Below, in pieces: positions 8,326 through 17,155 of a stretch of 64,000 nucleotides of DNA. Source of the DNA: Pseudarthrobacter sp. W1I19 (GTDB lineage: Bacteria; Actinomycetota; Actinomycetes; Actinomycetales; Micrococcaceae); contig NZ_JAUSZR010000001.1 in the NCBI RefSeq assembly GCF_030817835.1, positions 4,402,001 to 4,466,000 of the forward strand, given 5' to 3'. Under the pieces are notes generated by a model. That model saw nothing but the letters and a program-made list of their open reading frames with translations, had not been told where the DNA came from and ran no database searches. The translations under genes and the position numbers were made by a program. The number at the start of each line of letters is the position of its first letter. Within the stretch, counting starts at the first letter, position 1.

Positions 8326-9489
8326 GTGAACACTTCTTCAGGCCACGCCCTGGACAGCACTTCAAGCAGCACCACTTCCAACAACAGCCCGTTCCTCTAC
8401 GGCTACACCCCCGCCGTCGCCCAGCACTTCGACAACCATCCCCTCCCCCAAGCCACCGGACGCGGCCGGGTGGTCCGTGTGGACCGCAACCTGCTGCTCG
8501 TGGCGGCGGGCGGGGACCTCCTGCACCTGCCCTATCCGTTGACCGGGGAAACGGCAGTCACGGGCGACTGGGTATGGACCGGCCCCAACCGGGCCGGCGG
8601 GCGCCAGATCCTTGGCGTCCTCCCCCGCCGCACGGAACTCAGCCGCAAACGCGCCTTCGAGGACTCCTCCGCCGCGCAGGTCCTGGCCGCCAACATGGAC
8701 ATGGTGGGTGTGGTGGTGCCGGTGGACCGGCCACTCACGCATAACCGCCTGGAGCGCACCCTTGTTGCGGCCTGGGACTCGGGCGCCACTCCCCTGGTGA
8801 TCATCACCAAGGCGGACCTCGCCGCGGTGGCGGACGACGTCGTCGGCAAAGTCATCCTGCAGGCGGCGGGCGTGAACGTGGTCACCACCTCCGCGGAGAA
8901 CGGTGACGGCATCGACGAACTCCTGGCGCACATTCCGGCGGGCGGCACCATCGTCCTGCTGGGCCCGTCCGGCGCCGGCAAGTCCACGCTGATCAATGCC
9001 CTGGTGGGGCGTGACGTCCAGGACACCGGGGAAGTGCGGGCGGGTGATTTCAAGGGCAAGCACACCACCACGTCGCGCGAACTGGTGCCGCTTCCCAACG
9101 GGACGGTGCTGATGGACACGCCCGGCGTGCGCGGCTTCGGGTTGTTCGACGCCGAGGACGGGATCGGCGAGATGTTCAGCGACGTGGAAGTGCTGGCCGC
9201 CCGGTGCAGGTTCTCGGACTGCGCCCACCAGGGCGAGCCCGGCTGCGCCGTGCAGGCCGCGATCGCTGACGGCGTCCTGGAGGAGCGCCGCTGGCACAAC
9301 TACCTGAAGCTGCAGCGCGAACTGGCCGCCCTGGCGCGCCGGAGCGATGCCGCGGCCCAGCGTGCCTACCAGCGGGAGTGGCACCAGAAGGTGGTGTCCG
9401 CCGGGAAGTCCCAGCGCTGGGCGGAACGCGAAACGGCGGAAAGGAAGGAAAGCTCCGGAACCAAAGGAAGGGCGGGGAAGCGCCGCTGA
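8326..9489 (+). CDS. rsgA: Ribosome small-subunit-dependent GTPase A
   Basis: 387 residues with the circularly permuted G-motif order of RsgA/YjeQ: ITKADLA (G4) precedes GPSGAGKSTLIN (G1, about residue 211), then DTPGVRGFGLF (G3). An N-terminal OB-like part and a C-terminal zinc-binding segment (CRFSDCAHQGEPGC) complete the family architecture. It is a late 30S assembly GTPase. GTG start at 8326 with GAGGT upstream; that site lies in a small hairpin. The first 30 residues (Ser/Thr/Asn-rich) look like a lineage-specific extension. The C-terminus is highly basic. Confidence 0.93.
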   Translation: MNTSSGHALDSTSSSTTSNNSPFLYGYTPAVAQHFDNHPLPQATGRGRVVRVDRNLLLVAAGGDLLHLPYPLTGETAVTGDWVWTGPNRAGGRQILGVLPRRTELSRKRAFEDSSAAQVLAANMDMVGVVVPVDRPLTHNRLERTLVAAWDSGATPLVIITKADLAAVADDVVGKVILQAAGVNVVTTSAENGDGIDELLAHIPAGGTIVLLGPSGAGKSTLINALVGRDVQDTGEVRAGDFKGKHTTTSRELVPLPNGTVLMDTPGVRGFGLFDAEDGIGEMFSDVEVLAARCRFSDCAHQGEPGCAVQAAIADGVLEERRWHNYLKLQRELAALARRSDAAAQRAYQREWHQKVVSAGKSQRWAERETAERKESSGTKGRAGKRR

Positions 9490-9518
9490 GGACGCGGATG
9501 GCGTGTGCTATGCCCCGA

Positions 9519-9531
9519 TTCAACGTTGTAA
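9519..9531. promoter_or_regulatory. LacI-type operator, AACGTT-centred
   Basis: Sequence TTCAACGTTGTAA with the perfect core CAACGTTG at 9521-9528. It lies 46 bp before the LacI-family start codon, so the regulator probably represses its own gene. The same core occurs twice between the SBP and GH43 genes near 18.6-18.7 kb. Confidence 0.65.
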
Positions 9532-9576
9532 AATTGCATACACTGGCCTGCGGGCCGCAGGAGCAGGGGGACAGCG

Positions 9577-10605
9577 ATGGCAGCAACACTTCACGACGTG
9601 GCCCGCGTGGCAGGTGTGTCCTTCAAGACCGTCTCCAACGTGATCAACAACCACCCCCATGTCAGGGACACGACCCGCGCCAAGGTGGAACAGGCCATCG
9701 AACAGCTGGGCTACCGGCCGAACCTGACTGCCCGAAGCCTGCGCTCCGGCCATACGGGGGCCATCACGCTGGCGCTGCCGCAGCTGCGCCTTCCCTATTT
9801 TGCGGAACTTGCGGACGCCGTGATCGAAGCGGCCGCCAAGCGCGGCCTGGTGGTGCTGATCGAACAAACGGGCGCGGACCGCGCGCGCGAACTCGAGGTG
9901 ATGGCCAGCCCCCGGCTCAAGATGTCCGACGGCCTGATTTTCAGCCCGCTGGCACTTGGCCAGGAGGACGCGGACCTGATCCGGGCCGACGTGCCGATTG
10001 TCCTCCTCGGCGAGCGCATCTTCGGCAGTTCTTCCGATCACGTCACCATGCAGAATGTCCCGGCCGCGCGGGCCGCTACCGAACACCTGCTGGACCTTGG
10101 CAAGAAGAGGATCGCCGTGGTGGGTGCCCATGAGGGCGAGGTCATCGGCTCGGCGGGCCTGCGCCTGCGTGGGTACCAGGAGGCCCTTGAGGGCCGGGGC
10201 ATTCCGTACGACGACGGCATCGTGGCCTACGTGGTGGACTGGCACCGCTCCAACGGCGCGGCAGCCATGCACGACCTCCTGGACCGCGGAGTAACCTTCG
10301 ACGCCGTCTTCGGGCTGAACGACACCCTGGCCCAAGGTGCCGTACGCGTACTGCAGGAAGCCGGCTTCCGCGTCCCGGACGACGTCGCCGTGATCGGCTT
10401 CGACGACCTGGACGAAACCCGCTATACGCTCCCCACCCTCAGTACCGTGGACCCCGGCCGCACGGAAATCGCCGAGACCGCCATCCGGATGCTGCTGGAG
10501 CGGATCAAGGAGCCCGCCGGAACGCCGCCGCGGGAGATCGAAACGGCGTTCCGCGTCGTGGCGCGTGAGTCAACCCTGGGCGGCGCGGCGACGGGTGCTG
10601 CGTAG
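9577..10605 (+). CDS. LacI-family transcriptional regulator (arabinan/arabinose utilisation)
   Basis: 342 residues. An N-terminal HTH (LHDVARVAGVSFKTVSNVIN, residues 5-24) with hinge NLTARSLRSGHT is followed by a periplasmic-binding-protein-like effector domain ending FRVVARESTLGG. Ribosome-binding site AGGGGGA lies before the ATG. It sits at the edge of an arabinan-degrading gene cluster whose promoter regions carry AACGTT palindromes of the LacI type. I infer that it represses those genes and is released by an arabinose-derived sugar. The effector is not evident from sequence. Confidence 0.9.
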   Translation: MAATLHDVARVAGVSFKTVSNVINNHPHVRDTTRAKVEQAIEQLGYRPNLTARSLRSGHTGAITLALPQLRLPYFAELADAVIEAAAKRGLVVLIEQTGADRARELEVMASPRLKMSDGLIFSPLALGQEDADLIRADVPIVLLGERIFGSSSDHVTMQNVPAARAATEHLLDLGKKRIAVVGAHEGEVIGSAGLRLRGYQEALEGRGIPYDDGIVAYVVDWHRSNGAAAMHDLLDRGVTFDAVFGLNDTLAQGAVRVLQEAGFRVPDDVAVIGFDDLDETRYTLPTLSTVDPGRTEIAETAIRMLLERIKEPAGTPPREIETAFRVVARESTLGGAATGAA

Positions 10606-10608
10606 GCC

Positions 10609-11643
10609 TTATTCCCAGCGCGCTTGAGGCCAGCCGTCCTCCCAGGCCAGCTCGGCAAGCCCCAGGCGGAAGGCGCCGTCGAGCTCTTCCGCGTAGTAGT
10701 GGAAGGCGAGCGTGGTGCCGGAAACGGACTGCCCGCCGGGCCCCACGCGCCCGCCGTCGGACACCAGAACGGGGGTGCCGCCGCCGTCGAGCAGCCCCTT
10801 TCCTTCCGCGTCCAGGTACGGTCCGGTGATGCTGTCCGCCCTGCCCACAGCGATGTTGTAGGTGCTTTCCAGCCCCTGGCAGCAGAAGTCGCGGGAGAAG
10901 AACAGGTAGTAGGCGCCGTCGTGCGGGAGGATGTAGGGTGCCTCGATCGCGTTCGGCGGTACGTTCCGGTCCGCGACGGTTACCGGTTCTCCTGTCCCGG
11001 CCCGAAGGCCTGCCGGCCACTCAAGTTCCACCAGCTGCAGCCCGGTCCAAAAGGAACCGAAGGACATCCAGGGGGTGCCGTTTTCATCTTCCGCGATGCC
11101 GGGATCGATGGCGTTGAACCGCTCCCCCTTGGACGAGATCACCTGTCCGCGGTCCACCCAGCCATAGTCCGGATCGGCGGGATCAAGGGTTGTGTTGGTG
11201 GCCAGGGCGATGACTGAGAGGTTTTTCCCGAAGGTCGAGGCTGAGTAGTAGAGGTACCAGGTGCCGTTATGCTCGTAGAGTTCCGGCGCCCACAGGTTAT
11301 CCACGCCCGGAACCGCTTCCTTGATCCAGGCGGGCTTTTCCGGCCACACCTCGCCCGCGTACTCCCAGTTCACGCCGTCATCAGAGCGCCGCACCTGGAT
11401 GTTGCCGTCCGCCACCTGCCCGTTCCCGGTGGAGTAGATGAACCAGGGTTTGCCGTCCTCCCCCTTGACCAGCGCGGGATCGTGCGTGAAGAAATCTCCC
11501 GTGAGTTGGGCGGGTTTTGTTTTGGCGGCCGGGCCGGGGGCGGCACACGCTGCCAGCACCAGGACGATGATCACGGCAAGTGCCGCTGCCACCCATGCCC
11601 GGGGCGGGCGGCCGGCAGCGGCACCTTTCGTGCGGGACAGCAT
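10609..11643 (-). CDS. GH43 arabinan endo-1,5-alpha-L-arabinosidase, lipoprotein
   Basis: 344 residues with an N-terminal lipoprotein signal (hydrophobic stretch then LAAC, lipid-modified Cys near residue 33). The GH43 five-bladed propeller shows its three catalytic carboxylates in THDPAL (Asp base), FNAIDPG (Asp) and NAIEAPY (Glu acid). Length and motifs fit short endo-arabinanases of the AbnA type. It is probably anchored outside the cell and cuts arabinan to oligosaccharides. It lies 1 bp downstream of the GH51 gene, so the two are likely cotranscribed, and it converges on the LacI regulator. Confidence 0.88.
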   Translation of the reverse strand: MLSRTKGAAAGRPPRAWVAAALAVIIVLVLAACAAPGPAAKTKPAQLTGDFFTHDPALVKGEDGKPWFIYSTGNGQVADGNIQVRRSDDGVNWEYAGEVWPEKPAWIKEAVPGVDNLWAPELYEHNGTWYLYYSASTFGKNLSVIALATNTTLDPADPDYGWVDRGQVISSKGERFNAIDPGIAEDENGTPWMSFGSFWTGLQLVELEWPAGLRAGTGEPVTVADRNVPPNAIEAPYILPHDGAYYLFFSRDFCCQGLESTYNIAVGRADSITGPYLDAEGKGLLDGGGTPVLVSDGGRVGPGGQSVSGTTLAFHYYAEELDGAFRLGLAELAWEDGWPQARWE

Positions 11644-11644
11644 G

Positions 11645-13195
11645 TCAGCCGAGGGCGACGGCGGACCAGGACACGGGCGGCAGCGTCACCGTCAGTGTGC
11701 CGCCGTCCAGGACGGCGCCGTGAAGCTGCTTCAGGCCCACCCTGTCCTGGTCCTGGAGGGTGTTCTTGGCGTACACGTCTTCATCGTGGAGGGTGACCGC
11801 CTCGGTGATGACGGTCGCGTTGAGTTCGGCGACGTTGATGGTGACGTCGATGGCCTCGGTCTGGCTGCGGTTGACCAGGAAAATGGCTGATTCTCCGGTG
11901 GCGGCGTCGGTGGTTGCCACCGAGTCCACCAGCGGGGCCTCGCCGTAGACAGCCGTGGTGTAGGTGCCGGCCTCGATTCTGGGGCGCAGCACCTCGCCCT
12001 TTGCGAGGCGCGACGTGACGGAGAACGGGAAGAATGTGGTCTGCCGCCAGGTAGCGCCGCCGGGTTCGGTCATGATGGGGGCGATCACGTTCACCAGCTG
12101 GGCGAGCGAGGCGGCCGCAACCCGGTCGTGGTTTTTCAGGAGCGTCATCAGGAGGGTGCCGAACACCACGGCGTCGGCCACGGAGTAGGTGTCCTCCAGC
12201 TGGCGCGGCGCGTGCGTCCACTCCTCGTTGACCTCGTCGGAGGCCTGGTGTTCGTCCAGGTACCAGATGTTCCACTCATCGAAGGAGAGCTGGATGGTCT
12301 TCTTGCTCTTGAGCTTGTGCTTGACGTGGTCAGCTGTGGCCACCACGGTCTCGATGAAGTACTGCATGTCCAGTGCGGACGCGAGATAGGAACCCAGGTC
12401 CCCGTTGCGTTCCTGGTAATAGGCGTGGCAGGAGATGTAGTCCACGTAGTTGTAGCTGTGCTCCAGGACCACGCGCTCCCACTCGCCGAACGTGGGCATG
12501 GAGGATCCGGACGAGCCGCAGACCACCAGTTCCAGGTTCTTGTCCGCGGTCTTCATGGCAGAGGCTGTCCGGGCCGCGAGCTTTCCGTAGTCCTCGGCGG
12601 ACATGTGCCCGATCTGCCAGGGGCCGTCCATCTCATTGCCCAGGCACCACATGCGGATGTTGTAGGGATCCTTGGCCCCGTTCGCGATGCGCTGCTCGCT
12701 GAGGGCGGTGCCCGAAGGATGGTTGGTGTACTCAAGCAGGTCAAGGGCCGCCTCGATGCCGCGCGTGCCCAGGTTTACGGCCATCATCAATTCAGAGCCG
12801 GTGAGCTTGCACCAGCGGGCGAACTCGTCCAGGCCCACCTGGTTGGATTCAAGGGAGTGCCACGCGAGGTCGCGCCGGACCGGGCGCTGGTCACGCGGGC
12901 CTACACCGTCCTCCCAGCGGTAGCCGGAGACGAAGTTGCCGCCCGGGTAGCGGATGGTGCTCGAGCCCAGTTCCTTGACCAGTTCGATGACGTCCAGCCG
13001 GAAGCCGTCCTCATTGGCAGTGGGATGGTCCGGCTCGTAGATGCCGTCATAGACGCAGCGGCCCAGGTGCTCCACGAATGAGCCGAAGATGCGGCGGCTG
13101 ACCGGCGCCACGACGGAGGCCCTGTCGATGGTCACGACGGTGGGTGCCACAACGGCCAGTTCCGTCTGGTCGGCAGCAGCTGAGGTGATGGTCAT
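11645..13195 (-). CDS. abfA: GH51 alpha-L-arabinofuranosidase, intracellular
   Basis: 516 residues from ATG 13195 (AGGAAC upstream). The open frame extends to 13303, but that extension would run through a promoter palindrome. GH51 signatures: RRIFGSFVEHLGRCVYDGIY near the start, acid/base Glu in WCLGNEMDGPW, and nucleophile Glu in SFDEWNIWY. There is no signal peptide, so it should act on imported arabino-oligosaccharides, releasing L-arabinose. The palindrome TATAACGTTATA lies about 20 bp before the start. Confidence 0.92.
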   Translation of the reverse strand: MTITSAAADQTELAVVAPTVVTIDRASVVAPVSRRIFGSFVEHLGRCVYDGIYEPDHPTANEDGFRLDVIELVKELGSSTIRYPGGNFVSGYRWEDGVGPRDQRPVRRDLAWHSLESNQVGLDEFARWCKLTGSELMMAVNLGTRGIEAALDLLEYTNHPSGTALSEQRIANGAKDPYNIRMWCLGNEMDGPWQIGHMSAEDYGKLAARTASAMKTADKNLELVVCGSSGSSMPTFGEWERVVLEHSYNYVDYISCHAYYQERNGDLGSYLASALDMQYFIETVVATADHVKHKLKSKKTIQLSFDEWNIWYLDEHQASDEVNEEWTHAPRQLEDTYSVADAVVFGTLLMTLLKNHDRVAAASLAQLVNVIAPIMTEPGGATWRQTTFFPFSVTSRLAKGEVLRPRIEAGTYTTAVYGEAPLVDSVATTDAATGESAIFLVNRSQTEAIDVTINVAELNATVITEAVTLHDEDVYAKNTLQDQDRVGLKQLHGAVLDGGTLTVTLPPVSWSAVALG

Positions 13196-13213
13196 TGGTG
13201 TGTTCCTATTCTT

Positions 13214-13225
13214 TATAACGTTATA
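13214..13225. promoter_or_regulatory. Palindromic operator TATAACGTTATA
   Basis: Perfect 12-bp palindrome immediately upstream of the GH51 start, sharing the AACGTT centre with the CAACGTTG sites at 9521, 18595 and 18716. It suggests that a separate promoter drives the GH51-GH43 pair under the same LacI-type control. Confidence 0.6.
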
Positions 13226-13265
13226 GAAGATGGGTAAGCAGGATGGATCGGTAGGTAAGGAGCTT

Positions 13266-13916
13266 TCAGGCGGGGGAAACGGCGGCAGGTACCAGACCGG
13301 CAAGCCGCTTCCCCACCAGCCATCCCGAGATCAGCAGGGGAACGGACGCCCCCACAAGGGGCACCAGCACGGTCATCCCGGAGAAAACCACTGTGATGGC
13401 CGCCAGGGTGGCCAGCAGGGACAGGCTCATCGCCGGCGAAACGAGCGGCAGCATCAAGGCCGTCCGCCAGGTCTTCGCAGCCGTGTCCCGGTAGCGGCTG
13501 CAGAGGGCAACAGCGGTTGCCGCCGCAGCCGTGGTTCCCAGCGCGGCTACGGTCGAAAGCGTCAACAGGACAGCGTGCGCGGCTGGCGGGATGCTGGTTC
13601 CCGCCGGTCCCAGCAGGGCCAGGAAGTCCAGGCACAGCACCGCGCCGGCAATCCAGAAGACGCTTCCCACCCGGTTGGCGTGCCGGAACTGGAAACGGTA
13701 AGCAGTGATGAAGTCCCGGACCAGGCGGTCGGTGGCCGTTTCACCCCGGAGCCTGCCCAGGACCGCAGTAGCGGCAACGGCCGAGGGGAACACCCCGAGC
13801 ACCACCAGCCCGGCAAGGACTCCGGCCACGAACAGCACATTGACCAGGACCAGCCGGGCTGCGAAGCGGAGCCAGTCCATGAGGCGTCCTGCCCAGCCCA
13901 TTGGAGCATCATTCAC
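13266..13916 (-). CDS. YesL-family (DUF624) membrane protein
   Basis: 216 residues with five or six membrane segments and the family-like start WLRFAARLVLVNVLFVAG followed by GVFPSAVAATAVLGRL. YesL proteins accompany carbohydrate ABC importers and polysaccharide-degradation genes, but their biochemical role is unknown. It starts with GTG at 13916, whose bases overlap a TGA at 13913-13915 (GTGA). That TGA belongs to the other frame of the upstream GH43 gene, which indicates translational coupling to an originally longer GH43. Confidence 0.82.
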   Translation of the reverse strand: MNDAPMGWAGRLMDWLRFAARLVLVNVLFVAGVLAGLVVLGVFPSAVAATAVLGRLRGETATDRLVRDFITAYRFQFRHANRVGSVFWIAGAVLCLDFLALLGPAGTSIPPAAHAVLLTLSTVAALGTTAAAATAVALCSRYRDTAAKTWRTALMLPLVSPAMSLSLLATLAAITVVFSGMTVLVPLVGASVPLLISGWLVGKRLAGLVPAAVSPA

Positions 13917-15264
13917 AGCCCGGCCTCCCGGGTTCCGCTCCAGATAACACCGTGCTGGTCTATGCCGCTGAAGGACAGGGCGGCCCGGCCCCGGGCCCAG
14001 TCCCAGGAACCGAAGACCACTGCATCGAGTTCAACCGCGCCGCCGGGCGGATACCCGTGACGGTACGCAGCCGGACCCGGACGGGAGCACCGGCGGACGA
14101 AGCCCCGCCTCGACTGGTGCTTTCGAGGTCCATGGGCACCGACGCAACCAGGTCTGCGGATTCCGGCGCGAAGCGGAGAACCTGCCACGTTCCTGCCACC
14201 GGAACGGGGGCGGACAGCACTTCGTGCTCCTCGCCCGCGTAGGGCTGGGGGGAGACGACTGGCCAGCCTGCCTCAGTGAAGAAGACCCGGCGGAGCTGGA
14301 CCACATGCTGGCTCGGATCCGCGGCGAAGCGGACGTGATGTACCGCAAAGTATTCCGTCCCGTCCGGACCCGCCTGGGTCAGCACTGAATTGTGGCCGGG
14401 GGCAAGCCAGCCCGTGCCGCCGTCGAACTGGTAACTGCCAAGCACCTTGGTGCCCACGGAAACAGGGGGCACAACGACGTCGGTCAGCCGGTTTCCGCGG
14501 AAGTCGCGGTAGGGCCCGGTGATGGAGTCTGCGATGCCCACGCGCATGTTGTAGGTATCGAAGAGCGAATCGTAGGAGCAGAAGAGGACATAGCGGTCCT
14601 CCTCCGGCCGGTACAGGACAAAGGCGCCTTCTACAGCCCCCTCCACTGACGCAGGCCCGCGGGCGATGACTGTCCCCAGATCGTTGTCCACAAGGGGCAA
14701 ACCCGTTTCCCGGCTCAGGGGCAGCGCGTAGATACCGGAAAAGAAGGAGCCATACGTCAGCCAGGGTGCTCCTTCGGCATCAAAGGTTACTGCCGCGTCT
14801 ATGGCGTTTTGGGAATGTTCACCCGATCGGGTCGCTGCCACCAGTCCCCGGTCCTCCCACGGGCCACGCAGGGACGATGAAACAGCCAGTCCTATTGCCG
14901 ACGTGTTCGATCCGAACGTTGAGGCGGAGTAGTACATATGCCACCCGCCGCCGGGCCATCGGACCATCTCCGGTGCCCACAGTCCGCGCGCTCCGGACCA
15001 GTGGGCTGCCGCCTCCGGCACGCCGTCGAGTGCAGTGCCGACGTACCTCCACTCGACGAGGTCGGAGCTCGTCCTGATATGCACTCCGGCCGGTATATCT
15101 TCTGCGTTGGCGACGGCGTCGGTGGAGAACATGTAGTAGGTGCCGTCGTGGTCCCGGACCACCGTGGGGTCGTGGGCGTGCCGAGGCCCCCAGGAGGAGG
15201 GCGCCAGGCCCGCGCCCGCAGGCAGCGGCAGCAGCTCCGGGAAAGTTGTGATGTCAGTGGCCAT
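13913..15264 (-). CDS. GH43 arabinan/arabinoside hydrolase, intracellular, frameshifted near C-terminus
   Basis: No signal peptide. GH43 carboxylates are in HAHDPTVV, QNAIDAAV and GAVEGAF, and it should cleave imported arabino-oligosaccharides. As written, the frame ends at 13960 with a Pro/Arg-rich tail unlike the family. In the -1 frame from about 14056 the sequence continues YPPGGAVELDAVVFGSW and ends at TGA 13913, a plausible C-terminal beta domain that overlaps the YesL start as GTGA. Adding one base to the CCC run at 14054-14056 gives a continuous 450-residue protein. So the gene carries a one-base deletion, or the assembly has an error there. Confidence 0.8.
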
Positions 15265-15267
15265 GGT

Positions 15268-16221
15268 TCAGCCCTTTGATCCTGAGAGTGCGATGGATTC
15301 AATGATCTGGCGCTGGAAGACCACGAAGACGATCAGCACCGGCAGGAGCGCCACGAAGGATGCGGCCATGATCAGGGGGTAGTCCGTCTGGATGGCGTAC
15401 TGGGCGTTGAAGTTGGCGATGACCAGCTGCAGCGTCTGCGTGCCCGGTGAGTTCAAGTAGATGATCGGTGCCAGGTAGTCGTTCCACATGGCCATGAACC
15501 AGAGGATGAACTGTGCGGCGAGGGCCGGACGGATGGCCGGCAGGATCAGCGTCCAGAAAATCTGCAGGTAGGAGGCACCGTCGATTCTGGCAGCTTCAAC
15601 GATCGAGTCGGGGATGCTGTTCAGGAACTGGCGCAGGAAGAAGATCATAACGATGTTGCCGAAGAGTCCGGGAACGATCAGCGGCAGCAGCGTATCCACC
15701 CAGCCGATGCTGGCGAAGATGGTGAACTGCGGAATCATGAGAGTGGGAAACGGGATCATGAGTCCGGACAGGAGTCCCAGGAAGAGCACGTTCTTGAAAG
15801 GCATCCGCATCTTGGCGAAGGCGAAGGCAGCGAGCGCGGAGGTGAGCGAACCAACGATGGTCACCGAGCCTGCCACGATCAGGCTGTTCTGGATGCCGGT
15901 GAGCAAGGGGCCGGCAGTCCAGATACGCGCATAGTTTTCCCATACAAACGGATCCGGAATCCACTGCGGCGGAAGCTCAAAGACGCCGTCCTTGGTTTTC
16001 AGCGAGGTGGAGAAGGTCCAGGCAAGCGGGGCAATCATCACGATGGCGCCAATGCTGAGGATCAGGGTGGTGAGGATGTTGCCCAGGCGGAGCGTGTCCC
16101 TGGTGGACCTCGGCCCGGCACCCCTCCGCCCTGACGCGGAGTTTCCGGGACCCCCGGTGCTGCCCGGAATCTCCTGGGCGGGTTCCAGCGGGGCAGTGGT
16201 GATGACGTTCTGTGCGGACAT
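15268..16221 (-). CDS. Sugar ABC transporter permease (MalG type)
   Basis: 317 residues, six membrane segments, and the permease EAA loop EAARIDGASYLQIF that contacts the ATPase. A 45-residue Gly/Pro/Ser-rich cytoplasmic N-terminus precedes the first helix. ATG 16221 with GAGGCAGG upstream is chosen over a TTG at 16236, which would overlap the previous gene. It pairs with the next permease upstream and the solute-binding protein, in the order SBP-MalF type-MalG type-GH43-YesL. No ATPase gene is in the cluster, so a shared MsmX/MsiK-like ATPase elsewhere is expected. Confidence 0.9.
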   Translation of the reverse strand: MSAQNVITTAPLEPAQEIPGSTGGPGNSASGRRGAGPRSTRDTLRLGNILTTLILSIGAIVMIAPLAWTFSTSLKTKDGVFELPPQWIPDPFVWENYARIWTAGPLLTGIQNSLIVAGSVTIVGSLTSALAAFAFAKMRMPFKNVLFLGLLSGLMIPFPTLMIPQFTIFASIGWVDTLLPLIVPGLFGNIVMIFFLRQFLNSIPDSIVEAARIDGASYLQIFWTLILPAIRPALAAQFILWFMAMWNDYLAPIIYLNSPGTQTLQLVIANFNAQYAIQTDYPLIMAASFVALLPVLIVFVVFQRQIIESIALSGSKG

Positions 16222-16232
16222 GGCTGCCTGCC

Positions 16233-17141
16233 TCAATCGATCGAGAACTGGTTGCGGCGGTTGAGCCGGAACTGGATGAAGGTGATGACGAAGACCAGCA
16301 GTCCCAGGACCACAGACATGGCGGAGGCGTAGCCCATCTGAAGGTTGTCGAAGGCTTTTTGCCAGATGTACCAGACCACGGACGCCGACTGGAATTCAGG
16401 TCCGCCGGTGGGCGTCATGATGTTGATCTCCACGAAGATCTGCGATCCGCCGATGATGCTGGTGACGATCAGGAAGAAGGTGACCGGCCGGACCATGGGA
16501 ACGGTGATGTGCCGGAACTGCTGCCAGGCGGTGGCACCGTCCAGCGCCGCTGCCTCATAGAGGTAGCGGGGCACCGATTGGAGGGCGGCGAGGTAAAGAA
16601 GCATGGAATATCCCAGCCCCTTCCAGACCGCCATGATGATCAGTGCCGGCTTGACCGTCGTCGTATCCTGCAGCCAGTTGGGCCCGTCGATGCCGACCAG
16701 CGCAAGGCCCTGGTTGATGAGGCCGAAGTCGCCATTGAAGGCCCACTGCCACAGGATGGCGACGGCGGCGATCGAGGAGATGACGGGCAGGTAGTAGACC
16801 GTGCGGAAGAAGGTGGTGCCGCGCATCTTGCGGTTCATGGCCAGCGCCAGGCCCAGCGAGATGACCAGGCCGATCGGGATCCCGATCATCATGTACAGCG
16901 TGTTCCACAGCGACTGCAGGAAGTAGCGGTCGCCGAACATCTTCGTGTAATTGTCCAGGCCTTTGAAAACCGGCGCGGAGATGCCGTTCCAGTTGGTAAA
17001 GGACGCATAGACCGAGAAAAGGAGCGGGAAGAGCGTAAAGAGGAGGAACCCGATCACCGGTATGGCAACAAATGCAAGGGCGGCCTGGTGTTCCTTCCGG
17101 TGGAGCCGCGAGCGGCGGGGGCCCGTGGTGGTTGTTGTCAT
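16233..17141 (-). CDS. Sugar ABC transporter permease (MalF type)
   Basis: 302 residues from ATG 17141 (AGGGGGA upstream). The frame stays open further upstream, but that part is a shadow of the binding-protein gene. Six membrane segments and the EAA loop YEAAALDGATAWQQF identify the MalF-type half of a carbohydrate importer. It lies 14 bp after the solute-binding protein and 11 bp before the second permease, so all are one transcript. From the neighbouring enzymes the cargo is probably arabino-oligosaccharide. Confidence 0.9.
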   Translation of the reverse strand: MTTTTTGPRRSRLHRKEHQAALAFVAIPVIGFLLFTLFPLLFSVYASFTNWNGISAPVFKGLDNYTKMFGDRYFLQSLWNTLYMMIGIPIGLVISLGLALAMNRKMRGTTFFRTVYYLPVISSIAAVAILWQWAFNGDFGLINQGLALVGIDGPNWLQDTTTVKPALIIMAVWKGLGYSMLLYLAALQSVPRYLYEAAALDGATAWQQFRHITVPMVRPVTFFLIVTSIIGGSQIFVEINIMTPTGGPEFQSASVVWYIWQKAFDNLQMGYASAMSVVLGLLVFVITFIQFRLNRRNQFSID

Positions 17142-17155
17142 ACCGGTGATCCCCC

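Noticed and set aside
14040..14070. Programmed -1 frameshift in the GH43 gene
   Set aside because: No slippery heptamer or downstream structure; a single missing base explains it better.
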